In this document: one piece after another, positions 1 to 7,892 of the stretch
Layout of the letters: each line of letters opens with the position of its first letter
How positions within the stretch are numbered: position 1 is the first letter of the stretch
From: Elusimicrobia bacterium GWC2_61_19
GTDB taxonomy: Bacteria > Elusimicrobiota > Elusimicrobia > Elusimicrobiales > UBA9959
Assembly (NCBI GenBank): GCA_001799795.1
Contig: MGUD01000019.1
Coordinates: forward strand, 1-54,283
Length of the DNA stretch: 54,283 nucleotides
Reading direction: 5' to 3'
The notes under the pieces: generated by a model
Database searches by the model: none
Told to the model about the DNA's origin: nothing
Seen by the model: only the letters and a program-made list of their open reading frames with translations
Program-made: the position numbers and the translations under genes

Positions 1-1
1 C

Positions 2-214
2 ACGGTGGGTTCCTACAACTTCCACCCCAAGAGCATCCGCCACGAGCGCGAAGTTAACCTGCACGTGCTGGACCGCCAGTTCACCTCCAAAATGGAGGCG
101 ACTTTTCAGAACGACCTGCGCTCCGCCACTCCCGTGACCGGCGCCGCCCAGCTGGGCGTGGTCCCCAACCCACTCAGCTTCCTCACCCGCCGCTACATGT
201 TCGACCAGCTGTGA
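2..214 (+). CDS. Phospholipase D family protein, C-terminal fragment
   Basis: Only the last 70 or so codons lie in the window; the gene begins upstream of base 1. The visible part opens with TVGSYNFHPKS, matching the G-S-x-N segment that follows the second HKD motif in phospholipase D/cardiolipin synthase-like enzymes, then a conserved-looking ReVNLhVlD strand and a short C-terminal tail. Family members cleave or transfer phosphodiester bonds, often of phospholipids at the membrane. The HKD motif itself is not visible, so substrate and subfamily cannot be set. A strong intrinsic terminator follows 20 nt after the stop codon. Confidence 0.7.
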   Translation, partial: TVGSYNFHPKSIRHEREVNLHVLDRQFTSKMEATFQNDLRSATPVTGAAQLGVVPNPLSFLTRRYMFDQL

Positions 215-233
215 GCCGAAGCGGCTTATTTCG

Positions 234-274
234 GGGCCCGGTTGCGCGCTGACGCAGCCGGGCCCTGGCTTTTC
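234..274 (+). terminator. Intrinsic terminator of the PLD-family gene
   Basis: A 13-bp stem (234-246 with 253-265, starting GGGCCCGG, one G-T pair) encloses a 6-nt loop and is followed by a short T-rich tract (tggctttt). It lies 20 nt after the stop codon. Confidence 0.75.
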
Positions 275-288
275 TCCCAACCTTTCCA

Positions 289-310
289 CCCCGACAGACC
301 GCTGTCGGGG
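289..310. repeat. REP-like hairpin, copy A
   Basis: Perfect 9-bp inverted repeat CCCCGACAG / CTGTCGGGG with a 4-nt loop, ending 8 nt before a promoter-like CTGCTAAGCTATT (316-328). The same hairpin and spacing, with the same downstream box, occur upstream of the RAYT transposase at 45352-45390, so it is probably a REP-family element rather than a terminator; there is no T-run after it. Confidence 0.55.
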
Positions 311-347
311 CGGCCTGCTAAGCTATTTATGCTGCAGGGGATGTACT

Positions 348-848
348 ATGCTTTATCTATATCTGGACGAAAGCGGGGACCTCGGCTTTGACTTCATAAA
401 TAAGAAGCCCGGCCATTTCTTTACCATCTGCGTTCTGTCGGTTCGCGGCCGCGACAATGACCGCGCGCTGGCAAAAAGCGTAAAAGAAGCCGTAAGGCGC
501 AAGCTCCCGGCTTCCTCATTGCAGAACTTAAAGGGAATGTGCTGCCTCAGGAATTGAAGGAGTATTTCTTCCGGAAAGTCGGGAAGACCGACTTCAGTGT
601 CTATTCCGCAACGCTCGACAAGATATCCGTCTGCAGGGGCTTCTCTCCGGAAAAAAGGCAGGATATATAATTACATGGCCAACCTGGCCCTTGCCAGCGT
701 AAGCCTGGAGGACGCGGCTGTGAGGGTGATAATGACGGTGGGTAAAAGCAAGCGCAACAGCGGCATAGCCGAGTTCAACGCTTATGTCCTGAATCAGATA
801 AAGGTCCGCCTGGACCCGCTTGTCCCTTTGAATTTCGCATTATCGTAA
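348..848 (+). pseudogene. DUF3800 family protein, interrupted by two compensating frameshifts
   Basis: The N-terminus LYLYLDESGDLGFD is the DUF3800 signature (the acidic Y-x-D-E-S-G start of a putative RNase H-like fold, often found near mobile elements). From 348 the reading frame is open, but homology-like sequence moves to another frame near 505-521 (continuing AELKGNVLPQELKEYFF) and returns to the first frame at a run of six A at 651-656 (continuing IYNYMANLALASV). The shifts cancel, so indels at two sites explain the break; either the gene is decayed or the assembly carries errors. A Shine-Dalgarno-like AGGGGA (336-341) precedes the ATG. The protein also ends shortly after the second frame change. 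Confidence 0.6.
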
Positions 849-962
849 GTTGCCCTTTCCCCGGCGTATTGTTCGTCCTGCGCCCGCTCCGTTCCGGATA
901 AATTTAAGGAGGCGGCGGGCTTGGGGTATACATAACATCTTATGTTCCCTACAATTCCGGCG

Positions 963-987
963 GTCATAGGTCTTCCGGGCCTATGAC
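963..987. repeat. Intergenic hairpin between DUF3800 remnant and secreted protein
   Basis: 8-bp inverted repeat GTCATAGG / CCTATGAC (963-970, 980-987) with a 9-nt loop, no T-run. The 261-nt gap 849-1109 otherwise holds only an AT-rich promoter-like stretch near 1029-1057. The CATAGGTC word recurs in the tandem repeats at 29089-29132. Confidence 0.35.
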
Positions 988-1028
988 TGGTGGGTCAAAT
1001 GCCTTCCCGTTCAAGGGTCTTTGGACTC

Positions 1029-1057
1029 TTATATAAATATTAATTCTCTCCTATACT
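1029..1057 (+). promoter_or_regulatory. Probable promoter of the secreted protein at 1110
   Basis: TTATAT (1029-1034), 17-nt spacer, TATACT (1052-1057). The -35 is weak; the leader would be about 45 nt, ending in a strong TAGGAGGG ribosome site (1097-1104). Confidence 0.4.
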
Positions 1058-1109
1058 ATGGTAAGGCCTGGTGCCGCTTTATGCACAGGGTCCGTCTAGG
1101 AGGGAATTA

Positions 1110-2111
1110 ATGAATAATAAACTTATCGCGGCGTTAGTTTGTCTCGGTATGACGGGGGCCGCCAGTGCGGCTGATGTCGACTTCGACAAGGGTACGGACG
1201 TTTCCAAGGCCATAGAGCAGGCCGTTACGCTGGACATGCCCTACCCGGGCCAGATCGGCTACGACCACAACCCCGGCCAGTGGGATAACGGTAACTTCTA
1301 CAACTACCCCGGCCAATCGCCTCATCATATAAGGTATAGCCGTGACTGCCACAACTTCTCCTTCGGCCCTTCTGCCGGCTCGATGCTGTCCGACAGAGTT
1401 CGGCTTGAAAGCGTCGAATATGTAGAGGAATGTCATTATGTGCCCGACCCTCCTCCGCCTCCCCAGCCCGGCCACCCCGGTCATCCCCCCAAGCTTAATG
1501 AGAAAGGGATGCAGTGCATGGAGCGCCCCCACGATGTGTTCCGCCGCACCGTGCAGCTCAGCATGGCGCCGCGCCAGCTGCTGCCCTGGGAGAACGACTC
1601 GTTCGAGGTCTGCATAGAGGGCCCCCGCGTCGACATGCGCACCCGCGAGGCCGCCTACTCTTATGACATCAGCGAGATGGGCCAGTATGACGTGCGCTAT
1701 GAGCTGACTCCCAGGTACAAAGTCCCTACCGCCCCCGACCGTAACGGTCTGTCGGCGGGCGCGTTCTCCTTCGCCGACGGCAGGTTCACCTTCAAGGTTG
1801 CCGAGCGCTGGGCGCAGGAATACGCCGGCGAGAAGGTCGCCATAAAGGTGGAGCTGTACAAGGACGGGTTCCTGTTCTTCAACAGCTTAAAAGGCGAGAA
1901 AGAGTTCACCTTCGACACGGCCGCCGGCTATGAACTTAACTTCTCCGAGGGGGAACTGGACAAAACCCATGTCGTACAGCCCGCCGATCCCTTCCCGCTT
2001 AATCGCGGCCCCAAGAAGTATTACCTGCACTGGAGCTTCCACCGCATCGGCGGCACCTCCACCGGGGAGAAAGTTAAGAAGGACTCTACGGATAAGATAG
2101 AAGTGAAATAA
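1110..2111 (+). CDS. Secreted protein of unknown function with proline-rich linker
   Basis: 333 residues. The ATG at 1110 is chosen because TAGGAGGG lies 5 nt upstream and the protein then starts with a clean signal peptide (MNNKLIAALVCLGMTGAASA). A first domain of roughly 100 residues with a Y/N/G-rich start and a few Cys is joined by a run of prolines (PDPPPPPQPGHPGHPP, about residue 125) to a second domain of about 200 residues that is rich in alternating hydrophobic/polar stretches and probably beta-sheet. I recognise no family. It is a single-gene transcription unit: its own promoter-like sequence upstream and a perfect terminator downstream. Likely periplasmic or surface-exposed. Confidence 0.8.
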   Translation: MNNKLIAALVCLGMTGAASAADVDFDKGTDVSKAIEQAVTLDMPYPGQIGYDHNPGQWDNGNFYNYPGQSPHHIRYSRDCHNFSFGPSAGSMLSDRVRLESVEYVEECHYVPDPPPPPQPGHPGHPPKLNEKGMQCMERPHDVFRRTVQLSMAPRQLLPWENDSFEVCIEGPRVDMRTREAAYSYDISEMGQYDVRYELTPRYKVPTAPDRNGLSAGAFSFADGRFTFKVAERWAQEYAGEKVAIKVELYKDGFLFFNSLKGEKEFTFDTAAGYELNFSEGELDKTHVVQPADPFPLNRGPKKYYLHWSFHRIGGTSTGEKVKKDSTDKIEVK

Positions 2112-2131
2112 ACAGCAACTCGGCGCAATAA

Positions 2132-2165
2132 AAGAGAGGCCGGCTTAATAAAGCCGGCCTCTCTT
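2132..2165. terminator. Bidirectional terminator
   Basis: Perfect 15-bp stem (aagagaggccggctt / its complement) with a 4-nt AATA loop. T-runs or A-runs flank both sides, so it can stop the secreted-protein gene from the left and the histidine-kinase operon from the right. Confidence 0.85.
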
Positions 2166-2183
2166 ATTTGCGGGTTAAACTGT

Positions 2184-3749
2184 CTAGTTGTTGGGCAGGG
2201 CCAGGGTGAAAGCGGAGCCCTTCTGCAGCTGAGACTTGGCGAAGACGCGTCCGCCGTGCACTTCGGCTATCTTCTTTACCAGCGCGAGGCCGAGGCCCCA
2301 GCCTTCCACCTGACCGGTGAAAGCCGCCTCAACCTGGTAGAACTTGTGGAAAATGTTCTCCAGCTCTTCGCCGGGGATGCCGGGGCCGTTGTCCCCGACC
2401 GAGAGCAGCGCGTGGCTGTCGCGCGCCTGCGCGGAGAGGATGACCAGCTTGTCCTGCGCCGGGTTGAACTTCACGGCGTTCTCTATCAGGCTGCGCATGG
2501 CTCCCGCCAGCAGCTTGCGGTCGGCCTTTACCCTGACCTGCTCCGGCGCGGCTATCTTGATGCTCAGGCCCGCGGTGCCCTTGAGGCGTTCTTTCATGTC
2601 CTCGGCTATTTCGTTGAGGAAATCCGCGGCGTCGAAATCTATTTTTTCCAGGGAAGAGGCGTCCAGGCTGTCTGTGGTGACGAAGTCCAGGAGGCTTTCC
2701 ACCAGCGCGTTCAGTTTCAGGCCCTGCCCGTAGATGGTGTCCGAGGACTTCGTTATCAGCTCCGGCATTTCCTTGGAGGCGGCCTCGTCCTTGAGGATCT
2801 GTGCGTAGCCGTTGATGCAGGCCAGCGGGGTTTTGAATTTGTGGGAGATCAGCGACAGGAAGTTGCGGGCCATGCGTTCTTCGATGCGCTGGGCGGTCAC
2901 GTCCGTGAGTATCCAGAGGCGGCCTTCCGCGGTGGAGTTGCCGTCCTTGTCTTCCTTGAAAAGTCTTATGGCGGAGCAGTCCAGGAAGAACTTCTTGGGC
3001 TTCTCCCTGTACAGTTCGAAGCGGCAGACCGGGTCCTCGTTGGCCAGCACCGCCTCCACGCCCGGCTTGGCCACATAATCGGCGAAGGCGTTCTTGATGT
3101 TGTCGAATTTGTATTTTTCGTGCTCGAGGTAAACCTTGGCCGAGCTGTTGAGGATTATGATCTCGCCGGCTACGTCGGTAAGGATGGCCCCTTCCTTGAT
3201 GCGCTTGAAAACTATCTCCATCTTGCGCTTCTCTTCCTTGACGGAGGAGAACAGCCGGGAGTTCTCTATGGCGATGGCGGCCTGTGAGGCGAAAGCTTCG
3301 AAAGAGTTCTTGTCGGTTTCCGAGAAATCGCCGTCGGTCTTGTTGATGGCCTGTACCACGCCGATGGCCTTGCCCTTTATGATCATGGGGCAGGTCAGGA
3401 GCGAGCGCGTGACGTAGCCGCTCTTGGAATCGGCTTTTTTGGAATGACGGGGGTCGGAGGCCACGTCATTGATTATGATGGAACGGCTTTCTTTGGCGCA
3501 GGTACCCGCGATGCCTTCGCCCAGTTTGAAACGCATCTTCTGCACGTCTTCGGGCAGGCCCAGGGCCACGTCGAAGTAGAGCTCCTGGGTTTTCTCGTCG
3601 AGCAAATACAGGGAGGCGCGCTCCGCCCCCACCACGCGCGAAGCCAGGCGCATGATGGTGGTCAGCAGCTCTGAAATGTCGAGTTTTGAGGAAAGCAGCC
3701 GTGATACCATCACCAGCATTTCAAGGCTTTCCTGCGACTGCGTTATCAT
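2184..3749 (-). CDS. Soluble GAF-PAS sensor histidine kinase
   Basis: 521 residues, no membrane segment, so cytoplasmic. Order of parts: GAF domain (about 15-170), PAS-like region (about 175-290), HisKA dimerisation helix with the phospho-acceptor box SHKFKTPL (His303), and a HATPase_c domain with G1 box DNGPGIP and G2 box GWGLGLALV. It should autophosphorylate His303 in response to a GAF/PAS ligand. The H box reads HKFKTPL where most kinases have HELRTPL, as in some GAF-type orphan kinases. No response regulator is next to it. It starts 12 nt after the barrel-like gene 3762-4622 and is probably co-transcribed with it. Confidence 0.9.
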   Translation of the reverse strand: MITQSQESLEMLVMVSRLLSSKLDISELLTTIMRLASRVVGAERASLYLLDEKTQELYFDVALGLPEDVQKMRFKLGEGIAGTCAKESRSIIINDVASDPRHSKKADSKSGYVTRSLLTCPMIIKGKAIGVVQAINKTDGDFSETDKNSFEAFASQAAIAIENSRLFSSVKEEKRKMEIVFKRIKEGAILTDVAGEIIILNSSAKVYLEHEKYKFDNIKNAFADYVAKPGVEAVLANEDPVCRFELYREKPKKFFLDCSAIRLFKEDKDGNSTAEGRLWILTDVTAQRIEERMARNFLSLISHKFKTPLACINGYAQILKDEAASKEMPELITKSSDTIYGQGLKLNALVESLLDFVTTDSLDASSLEKIDFDAADFLNEIAEDMKERLKGTAGLSIKIAAPEQVRVKADRKLLAGAMRSLIENAVKFNPAQDKLVILSAQARDSHALLSVGDNGPGIPGEELENIFHKFYQVEAAFTGQVEGWGLGLALVKKIAEVHGGRVFAKSQLQKGSAFTLALPNN

Positions 3750-3761
3750 CTTGTCCCCGTG

Positions 3762-4622
3762 TTAGAAAAATACTTGCAGAAGTATTTTATAATAATTTTT
3801 CCACACCGAGCCTTCCTCTTTGTAGAGGTTGTAGGCCAAATCCAGCGTCGACCTTTCGGTGAGGCCCAGTTTCAGGCCCGCGATACCGGAGTTGGCCGCC
3901 CTCGCGCTTCTGTAGGATATTTTACTATATCCCGCGTAAATGTGGCTGTCAAAATCGGGCTTCATGTTGCGCGCCACCTGCGCGGACAGGGTCCATTCGG
4001 GTAGGGCGGTCACGGTACGGAAGGTGCCCAGGTAGGCCAGCTCGGAATGGTCCAGCGCAGGCGTCACCAGGGTGGCGTTGGATACGCCGTTCGGCTTTAT
4101 GAAGCCAGCGCCGGATAGCTGAAAAAAGAACTGGCCGAAATATGATTTCTCCACCTGAAGCTCAAGGGCAGTTTCCGAGAACGTCTTCTTATCCATGACG
4201 CCGTTCTCGAGCGTGCGGGCGCGCTGGCTGGCCCAGGCCCCGGACAGGACCAGGTGCAGGTAGCTTTCATCCTCCCGGGCTTTGGCCGAGGTGAGTAGGT
4301 AAAATTTTCCGCCGGCCGCTCCGGAGCGGGTCTGCTCCTGGACCGGGTAGATAAAGGGCTTCAGCGATATGAAAAACGTGTCGCCGGAATACATCAGGGG
4401 CAGGCGAAAAGAGTAGACCTTGTCGCGGTAGGCGGCGGTGTCCCGGTAGAACGCGGCATTCATGCCCAGCACCGCGTGCGGGGTCACATTTGTGAACACG
4501 GTGAGGGAGTCCTTTTTTAGGCCGTTGGAACCGGTGGTGTAGTCGTTTTCCGCCCACCAGCCCGCTGAGGAGTCGGCCGCAAAAAAAGCGGAAAAGAACG
4601 CCGCCAGTAGGATATGCTTCAT
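3762..4622 (-). CDS. Outer-membrane beta-barrel-like secreted protein
   Basis: 286 residues from the ATG at 4622, which gives a signal peptide (MKHILLAAFFSAFFAADSSA). The mature part shows repeated amphipathic strands with aromatic residues and ends ...ILLQVFF; a terminal phenylalanine after alternating hydrophobics is typical of barrels inserted by the BAM complex. No named family recognised. An upstream in-frame ATG at 4658 would spoil the signal peptide. A -10 box (TATAAT, 4637-4632) ends 9 nt before the ATG and no Shine-Dalgarno is present, so the mRNA is probably leaderless or nearly so. First gene of an operon with the histidine kinase. Confidence 0.7.
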   Translation of the reverse strand: MKHILLAAFFSAFFAADSSAGWWAENDYTTGSNGLKKDSLTVFTNVTPHAVLGMNAAFYRDTAAYRDKVYSFRLPLMYSGDTFFISLKPFIYPVQEQTRSGAAGGKFYLLTSAKAREDESYLHLVLSGAWASQRARTLENGVMDKKTFSETALELQVEKSYFGQFFFQLSGAGFIKPNGVSNATLVTPALDHSELAYLGTFRTVTALPEWTLSAQVARNMKPDFDSHIYAGYSKISYRSARAANSGIAGLKLGLTERSTLDLAYNLYKEEGSVWKNYYKILLQVFF

Positions 4623-4631
4623 AGTAACTAC

Positions 4632-4658
4632 ATTATATATTATTAATCGGAATTCCAA
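4632..4658 (-). promoter_or_regulatory. Promoter for the barrel-kinase operon
   Basis: On the minus strand TTGGAA (4658-4653), 15-nt spacer, TATAAT (4637-4632). The start codon follows after only 9 nt. Confidence 0.5.
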
Positions 4659-4682
4659 TGGCCGCCGCGGGAAACAAATAAA

Positions 4683-4710
4683 AAGCCCCCGGAGGCCGGG
4701 GGCTTTTTTG
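4683..4710 (-). terminator. Terminator after the small secreted protein gene
   Basis: 10-bp stem AAGCCCCCGG / CCGGGGGCTT (4683-4692, 4696-4705) with a 3-nt loop. A-runs and T-runs on both sides allow function in either direction; it lies directly 3' of the gene 4726-5169. Confidence 0.85.
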
Positions 4711-4725
4711 CCGTATAAAGCGGGC

Positions 4726-5169
4726 TTAGTTGTTCAGGCCGAAGAGCGCGTTGTGCACTTTCCGGCTGACTTGGACCTCGGTTATGTAGTAATAACGGGC
4801 CAGGCCTACGGCGTAATCGGCTGCGTTCAGGCCGGCCACGTCCACCATTACCATGTAGCCGCCAAGGTTGTCCTGGAAAGGCGCGGCTTTAAAGCCGTTG
4901 TCGTTCAGTTCTTTCACGACCTTTTCGATGTCCTGGCCGTGTTCCACCAGGCCCATAAGGGTGTCGTCCATATCGGGCTGGGCGGTGTTGACGGTGATCT
5001 TGCGCAGCGTCAGCCACTGGTTGTTCTTCGGGGTTTTGGGAGAGGGGGTTTCTATGCCGGAGAGCGAAAGGCCCGCGTTCGACAGGGCAAGGTTGTCCGC
5101 GGCTATGGCGGAAACGGCGCCCGTAAACGAGAGTAGCGCGGCAGCGGCTATATTGGTTATCTTTTTCAT
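4726..5169 (-). CDS. Small secreted protein of unknown function
   Basis: 147 residues with a signal peptide (MKKITNIAAAALLSFTGAVSA). GGAGGT lies 8 nt before the ATG. The mature part is a short linker followed by a compact alpha/beta-looking domain (about 50-145) with a central LGGYMVMVDV strand and a final YYYITEVQVSRKVHN strand. That shape loosely recalls protease propeptide/I9-type inhibitors, but no diagnostic motif is seen, so function is unknown. It is divergent from the C11 peptidase gene at 5372, sharing a 200-nt intergenic region; a partner or inhibitor role is only a suggestion. Confidence 0.75.
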   Translation of the reverse strand: MKKITNIAAAALLSFTGAVSAIAADNLALSNAGLSLSGIETPSPKTPKNNQWLTLRKITVNTAQPDMDDTLMGLVEHGQDIEKVVKELNDNGFKAAPFQDNLGGYMVMVDVAGLNAADYAVGLARYYYITEVQVSRKVHNALFGLNN

Positions 5170-5228
5170 TCGGTATTACCTCCGGCTGATTAGCTATCTA
5201 TATTCTGCCACAAAACCCGGGGGACCAC

Positions 5229-5296
5229 AACGGACGCAGGGCCCCTTTGTTCCGCGGCTTTGGGCCTACGGGGCCTGGGCCCTTTGGGCCGGGTCT
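5229..5296. repeat. GGGCC-rich low-complexity block in a divergent promoter region
   Basis: Five GGGCC-type words separated by short spacers (agggcccctt, tttgggcct, gggcctgggccctttgggcc) between the small secreted protein and the C11 peptidase. Related AAGGGCCCTT words occur at 10761-10770 and 10922-10931. No coding potential seen. Confidence 0.4.
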
Positions 5297-5314
5297 TGAA
5301 AAATCGGCTGGCCC

Positions 5315-5342
5315 TTGACATGTCAACCGGGTCTGCTATAAT
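5315..5342 (+). promoter_or_regulatory. Strong sigma-70 type promoter of the C11 peptidase
   Basis: TTGACA (5315-5320), 16-nt spacer, TATAAT (5337-5342) preceded by TGC (extended -10). The -35 sits in a perfect 12-bp palindrome TTGACATGTCAA (5315-5326), a possible operator. Confidence 0.8.
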
Positions 5343-5371
5343 ATTTTCGTGATCGACACCCCGGAGGTTCT

Positions 5372-6781
5372 ATGCTGAAGATCTTACTCTCTCTCCTGCT
5401 GCTGGCGGCCCCCTGGTCCGCCTACGAGGCCTCGGCGCTCAGCGTTGATTTCGCCGGCGACACGTATAGCGCCGACTCGCAGGCCGTGCCGGCGCCTGCC
5501 GCCGATAAGTCCATCTTCCCCGTCTTGTTCCCTTTTTTTAACGGCAGCGACACCAGGGCTCAAAAAAAGAAATGGACCGTGATGGTCTTTGTGAACGGCA
5601 AGAACGACCTGGAGTCCGCCGGCCTGCTGAACCTGAACATGATGGAAATGGTCGGGTCCGGCAAAGACATAAATATCGTGGCCGAACTGGGCCGCATGAA
5701 GGGGCAGCTCAGCGACGACACCGCCGACGGAGATTGGACGGGTTCGCGCCGCATTTACGTAAAAAAAGACGCCGACATGGAGAAGATCAAGTCGCCGGTG
5801 GTGATGACCACGGAGAAAGTGGACATGGGCGACTATAAGCGCGCGGTGGATTTCGTCAAGTGGGCCAAGAAAAATTACCCGGCCCAGAAATACCTGCTGA
5901 TACTTTGGGACCACGGCAGCGGCTGGATGGACCCGCGTATGGACCCCAAGCCCGCCGGCCAAAAAGGCATCTCTTTCGACGACGAGACCGGCAACTACAT
6001 CCGCACCCGCGAGATCGGCGCCATAGTTAAAGAGGCCGGCGGGGTGGACGTCCTGGCTTTCGACGCCTGCCTGATGGAAATGGGCGAGGTCTTGAGCGAG
6101 GTGAAGGGGAACGCCAGCGTGATGGTGGGGTCCGAGGAGACCATCCCCGGGGTGGGCTACCCGTACCATGTGTTCCTCGCGGCCCTGGTGAAAGAGCCCG
6201 GCATGGGCGCCGAGAAACTGGGCGGCGTGATGGTGGAGGCCTACAAGATGTTCTATGAGGTGGCCGTAAAGCGCGGGGCGCAGCTCTCCGCGGTGCGCGT
6301 CGCCAAGGCGGCCGAGCTTGAAACCCGCCTGAAGGCGGTGGCCGCCGCCGCAAAGGAAGTCAACGACACGGCCGCGCTGAAAGCCGCCCGCGCCGGCGTG
6401 ATGCGCTTCGACATGATAGGGGAGACGAGCGATCCCCAGAAGCAGATCTCCTTCTACGGCGACCTGTACAACTACCTGGAGCTGCTGGAGGGCGCCATGA
6501 CGGCCACCGGCCCCGCCGCGGAAGACCTTAAGGCCAAATCGGCCGCGCTGCGCGCTTTCATCGCCAAGGACCTGGTGATCCGCAATAATTACTTCGACAA
6601 GGACCGGACCGGGCGCGACTTCAAGGATACGCACGGTATCTCGGTGTACCTGCCGCCGGTCATAGATAAGATAGACCAGGCCAAGCTGGAGGGGATCTTC
6701 GAGAATAAGTATCAGGACTTCGAGTTCTCCAAAGCTACCGGCTGGCACGACTTCGTGACCTATCTTTACGGCGTAAAGTAG
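5372..6781 (+). CDS. Clostripain-family cysteine peptidase (C11), secreted
   Basis: 469 residues. Signal peptide at 1-22. The C11 fold begins near residue 66 (KKWTVMVFVNGKNDLE). Catalytic His181 lies in LILWDHGSGW and catalytic Cys233 in AFDACLMEMGEV, with the typical following EETIPGVGYPY segment. C11 enzymes cut after Arg/Lys and often self-activate; the substrate here is unknown. The ATG is supported by CGGAGG 5 nt upstream and by the strong promoter before it. Divergent from the small secreted protein at 4726-5169. Single-gene unit ended by the terminator at 6804. Confidence 0.92.
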   Translation: MLKILLSLLLLAAPWSAYEASALSVDFAGDTYSADSQAVPAPAADKSIFPVLFPFFNGSDTRAQKKKWTVMVFVNGKNDLESAGLLNLNMMEMVGSGKDINIVAELGRMKGQLSDDTADGDWTGSRRIYVKKDADMEKIKSPVVMTTEKVDMGDYKRAVDFVKWAKKNYPAQKYLLILWDHGSGWMDPRMDPKPAGQKGISFDDETGNYIRTREIGAIVKEAGGVDVLAFDACLMEMGEVLSEVKGNASVMVGSEETIPGVGYPYHVFLAALVKEPGMGAEKLGGVMVEAYKMFYEVAVKRGAQLSAVRVAKAAELETRLKAVAAAAKEVNDTAALKAARAGVMRFDMIGETSDPQKQISFYGDLYNYLELLEGAMTATGPAAEDLKAKSAALRAFIAKDLVIRNNYFDKDRTGRDFKDTHGISVYLPPVIDKIDQAKLEGIFENKYQDFEFSKATGWHDFVTYLYGVK

Positions 6782-6803
6782 CGCTGCTCAGGCGCGCGCG
6801 GTA

Positions 6804-6840
6804 AGGCCGGGCCTCGTTGCGGGGCCCGGCCTCCTCTTTT
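6804..6840 (+). terminator. Terminator of the C11 peptidase gene
   Basis: 10-bp stem AGGCCGGGCC / GGCCCGGCCT (6804-6813, 6823-6832) followed by cctctttt. Confidence 0.8.
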
Positions 6841-6856
6841 ATTGTAAAATTTCAGG

Positions 6857-7882
6857 ATGAAGCGCCTGCTGCTGGTCAATTTCGCCGAGTGTCCCGAAAA
6901 CCTGCATTTCGAACGGGCCTTCGTGCGCGCCCTGGCGCGCCGGCGCGGTACTGCGCTGGACATAGTTCACGACTTCGACTTCGCTTATGATTTTATCGGA
7001 GCCCCTGTGCCGCCCGGGGGGCGGCGCTGGCGTTATGCGGGGCTGGAAGCTCTCAAGAAGGCCTGCGGCCGTTACGATAAAATAGTGCTGCTGGATTTTC
7101 CTAAAAGGGCGCGCTGCGCGCCGGCTTTCCTCTGGCTGGCGCGGCAGGCGCCGGCGGCGGAAAAGTTATTTATCGCCAACCACCTTATCCCCATGCTGGG
7201 CCATAATTTTACGGCGGACCTGGCGCGCAGGTACCGCGCGCTGGGCGGGCTGAGCGCGGGCTATATGCTGGAGTCCGACGACCGCGGCCTTTGGGCGGAG
7301 ATGGGGCTGGCCGGCGGCCGGCTGCTCGAACGCGGCTACGCCTCCGATTGCGTTTATTACAGCCCGTCCGGCGCGCCCGCGGGCGGCTACGCTTTTTCGG
7401 CCGGTTCGGCCGGGCGCGATTATGCGGCGCTGGCCGCCGGCGCCAAGAGCGCCGGTTTCGGCGTAAAGATATTCAGCGACGCCAAGCCGGGCCGCCTGCC
7501 GCGCGCTTGCGAGTATCTGCCGCTGGCGAAGAACCTGCATAATCTGAAAGACGCCGTGGAAAGGGCGCGCGCGGTGGTCATCCCGGTGAGCGACGCGCAT
7601 ATCAACGGGTCGGCCGGTAATTCCATCGCTTTCCTCAGCATGGCCATGGGCCGCCCGGTGCTGACCCGCCGCACGCCGTACATGCGGCGTTTTATTAGGG
7701 ACGGGGTCAACGGTTTCTTCTACGTGAAACTCACGCCCGCCTCGGTGGCCTCCGGGCTCAGGCGCATAGCGGCGCTATCCCCCGCGCGGCTGAAAAAAAT
7801 AGGCGCGGCCGCCCGCCGCACGGTGCAGGCAAAGGCCAGTCTGGACAGGTTTTGCGCCGCCTTCCTGCGCCGCTTCGCCTGA
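6857..7882 (+). CDS. Glycosyltransferase-like protein (GT4/GT-B type)
   Basis: 341 residues, no signal peptide or membrane span. The C-terminal half has the GT-B acceptor/donor pattern: NSIAFLSMAMGRPVLTRRTPYMRR followed by DGVNGFFY, the usual 'reliable nucleotide-sugar site' loop of GT4-like enzymes. The N-terminal half is divergent. Sugar and acceptor cannot be told. TAAAAT ends 6 nt before the ATG and no good ribosome site is present, so translation may be leaderless. Only 10 nt separate it from guaA, so the three genes 6857-10587 are probably one operon. Confidence 0.65.
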   Translation: MKRLLLVNFAECPENLHFERAFVRALARRRGTALDIVHDFDFAYDFIGAPVPPGGRRWRYAGLEALKKACGRYDKIVLLDFPKRARCAPAFLWLARQAPAAEKLFIANHLIPMLGHNFTADLARRYRALGGLSAGYMLESDDRGLWAEMGLAGGRLLERGYASDCVYYSPSGAPAGGYAFSAGSAGRDYAALAAGAKSAGFGVKIFSDAKPGRLPRACEYLPLAKNLHNLKDAVERARAVVIPVSDAHINGSAGNSIAFLSMAMGRPVLTRRTPYMRRFIRDGVNGFFYVKLTPASVASGLRRIAALSPARLKKIGAAARRTVQAKASLDRFCAAFLRRFA

Positions 7883-7892
7883 TAAACAATTT

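Noticed and set aside
939-956. 18-nt stretch CTTATGTTCCCTACAATT matching 14178-14195 with one mismatch
   Set aside because: A single 17/18 match in a window of this size is near chance level, and no wider similarity or shared context was seen.
5384-6748. Long antisense open frames opposite GC-rich genes (also 27748-29082, 52467-54146, 16710-18152)
   Set aside because: They mirror strong, recognisable genes; their His/Gly/Arg/Val-rich products are typical of the opposite strand of GC-rich coding DNA.
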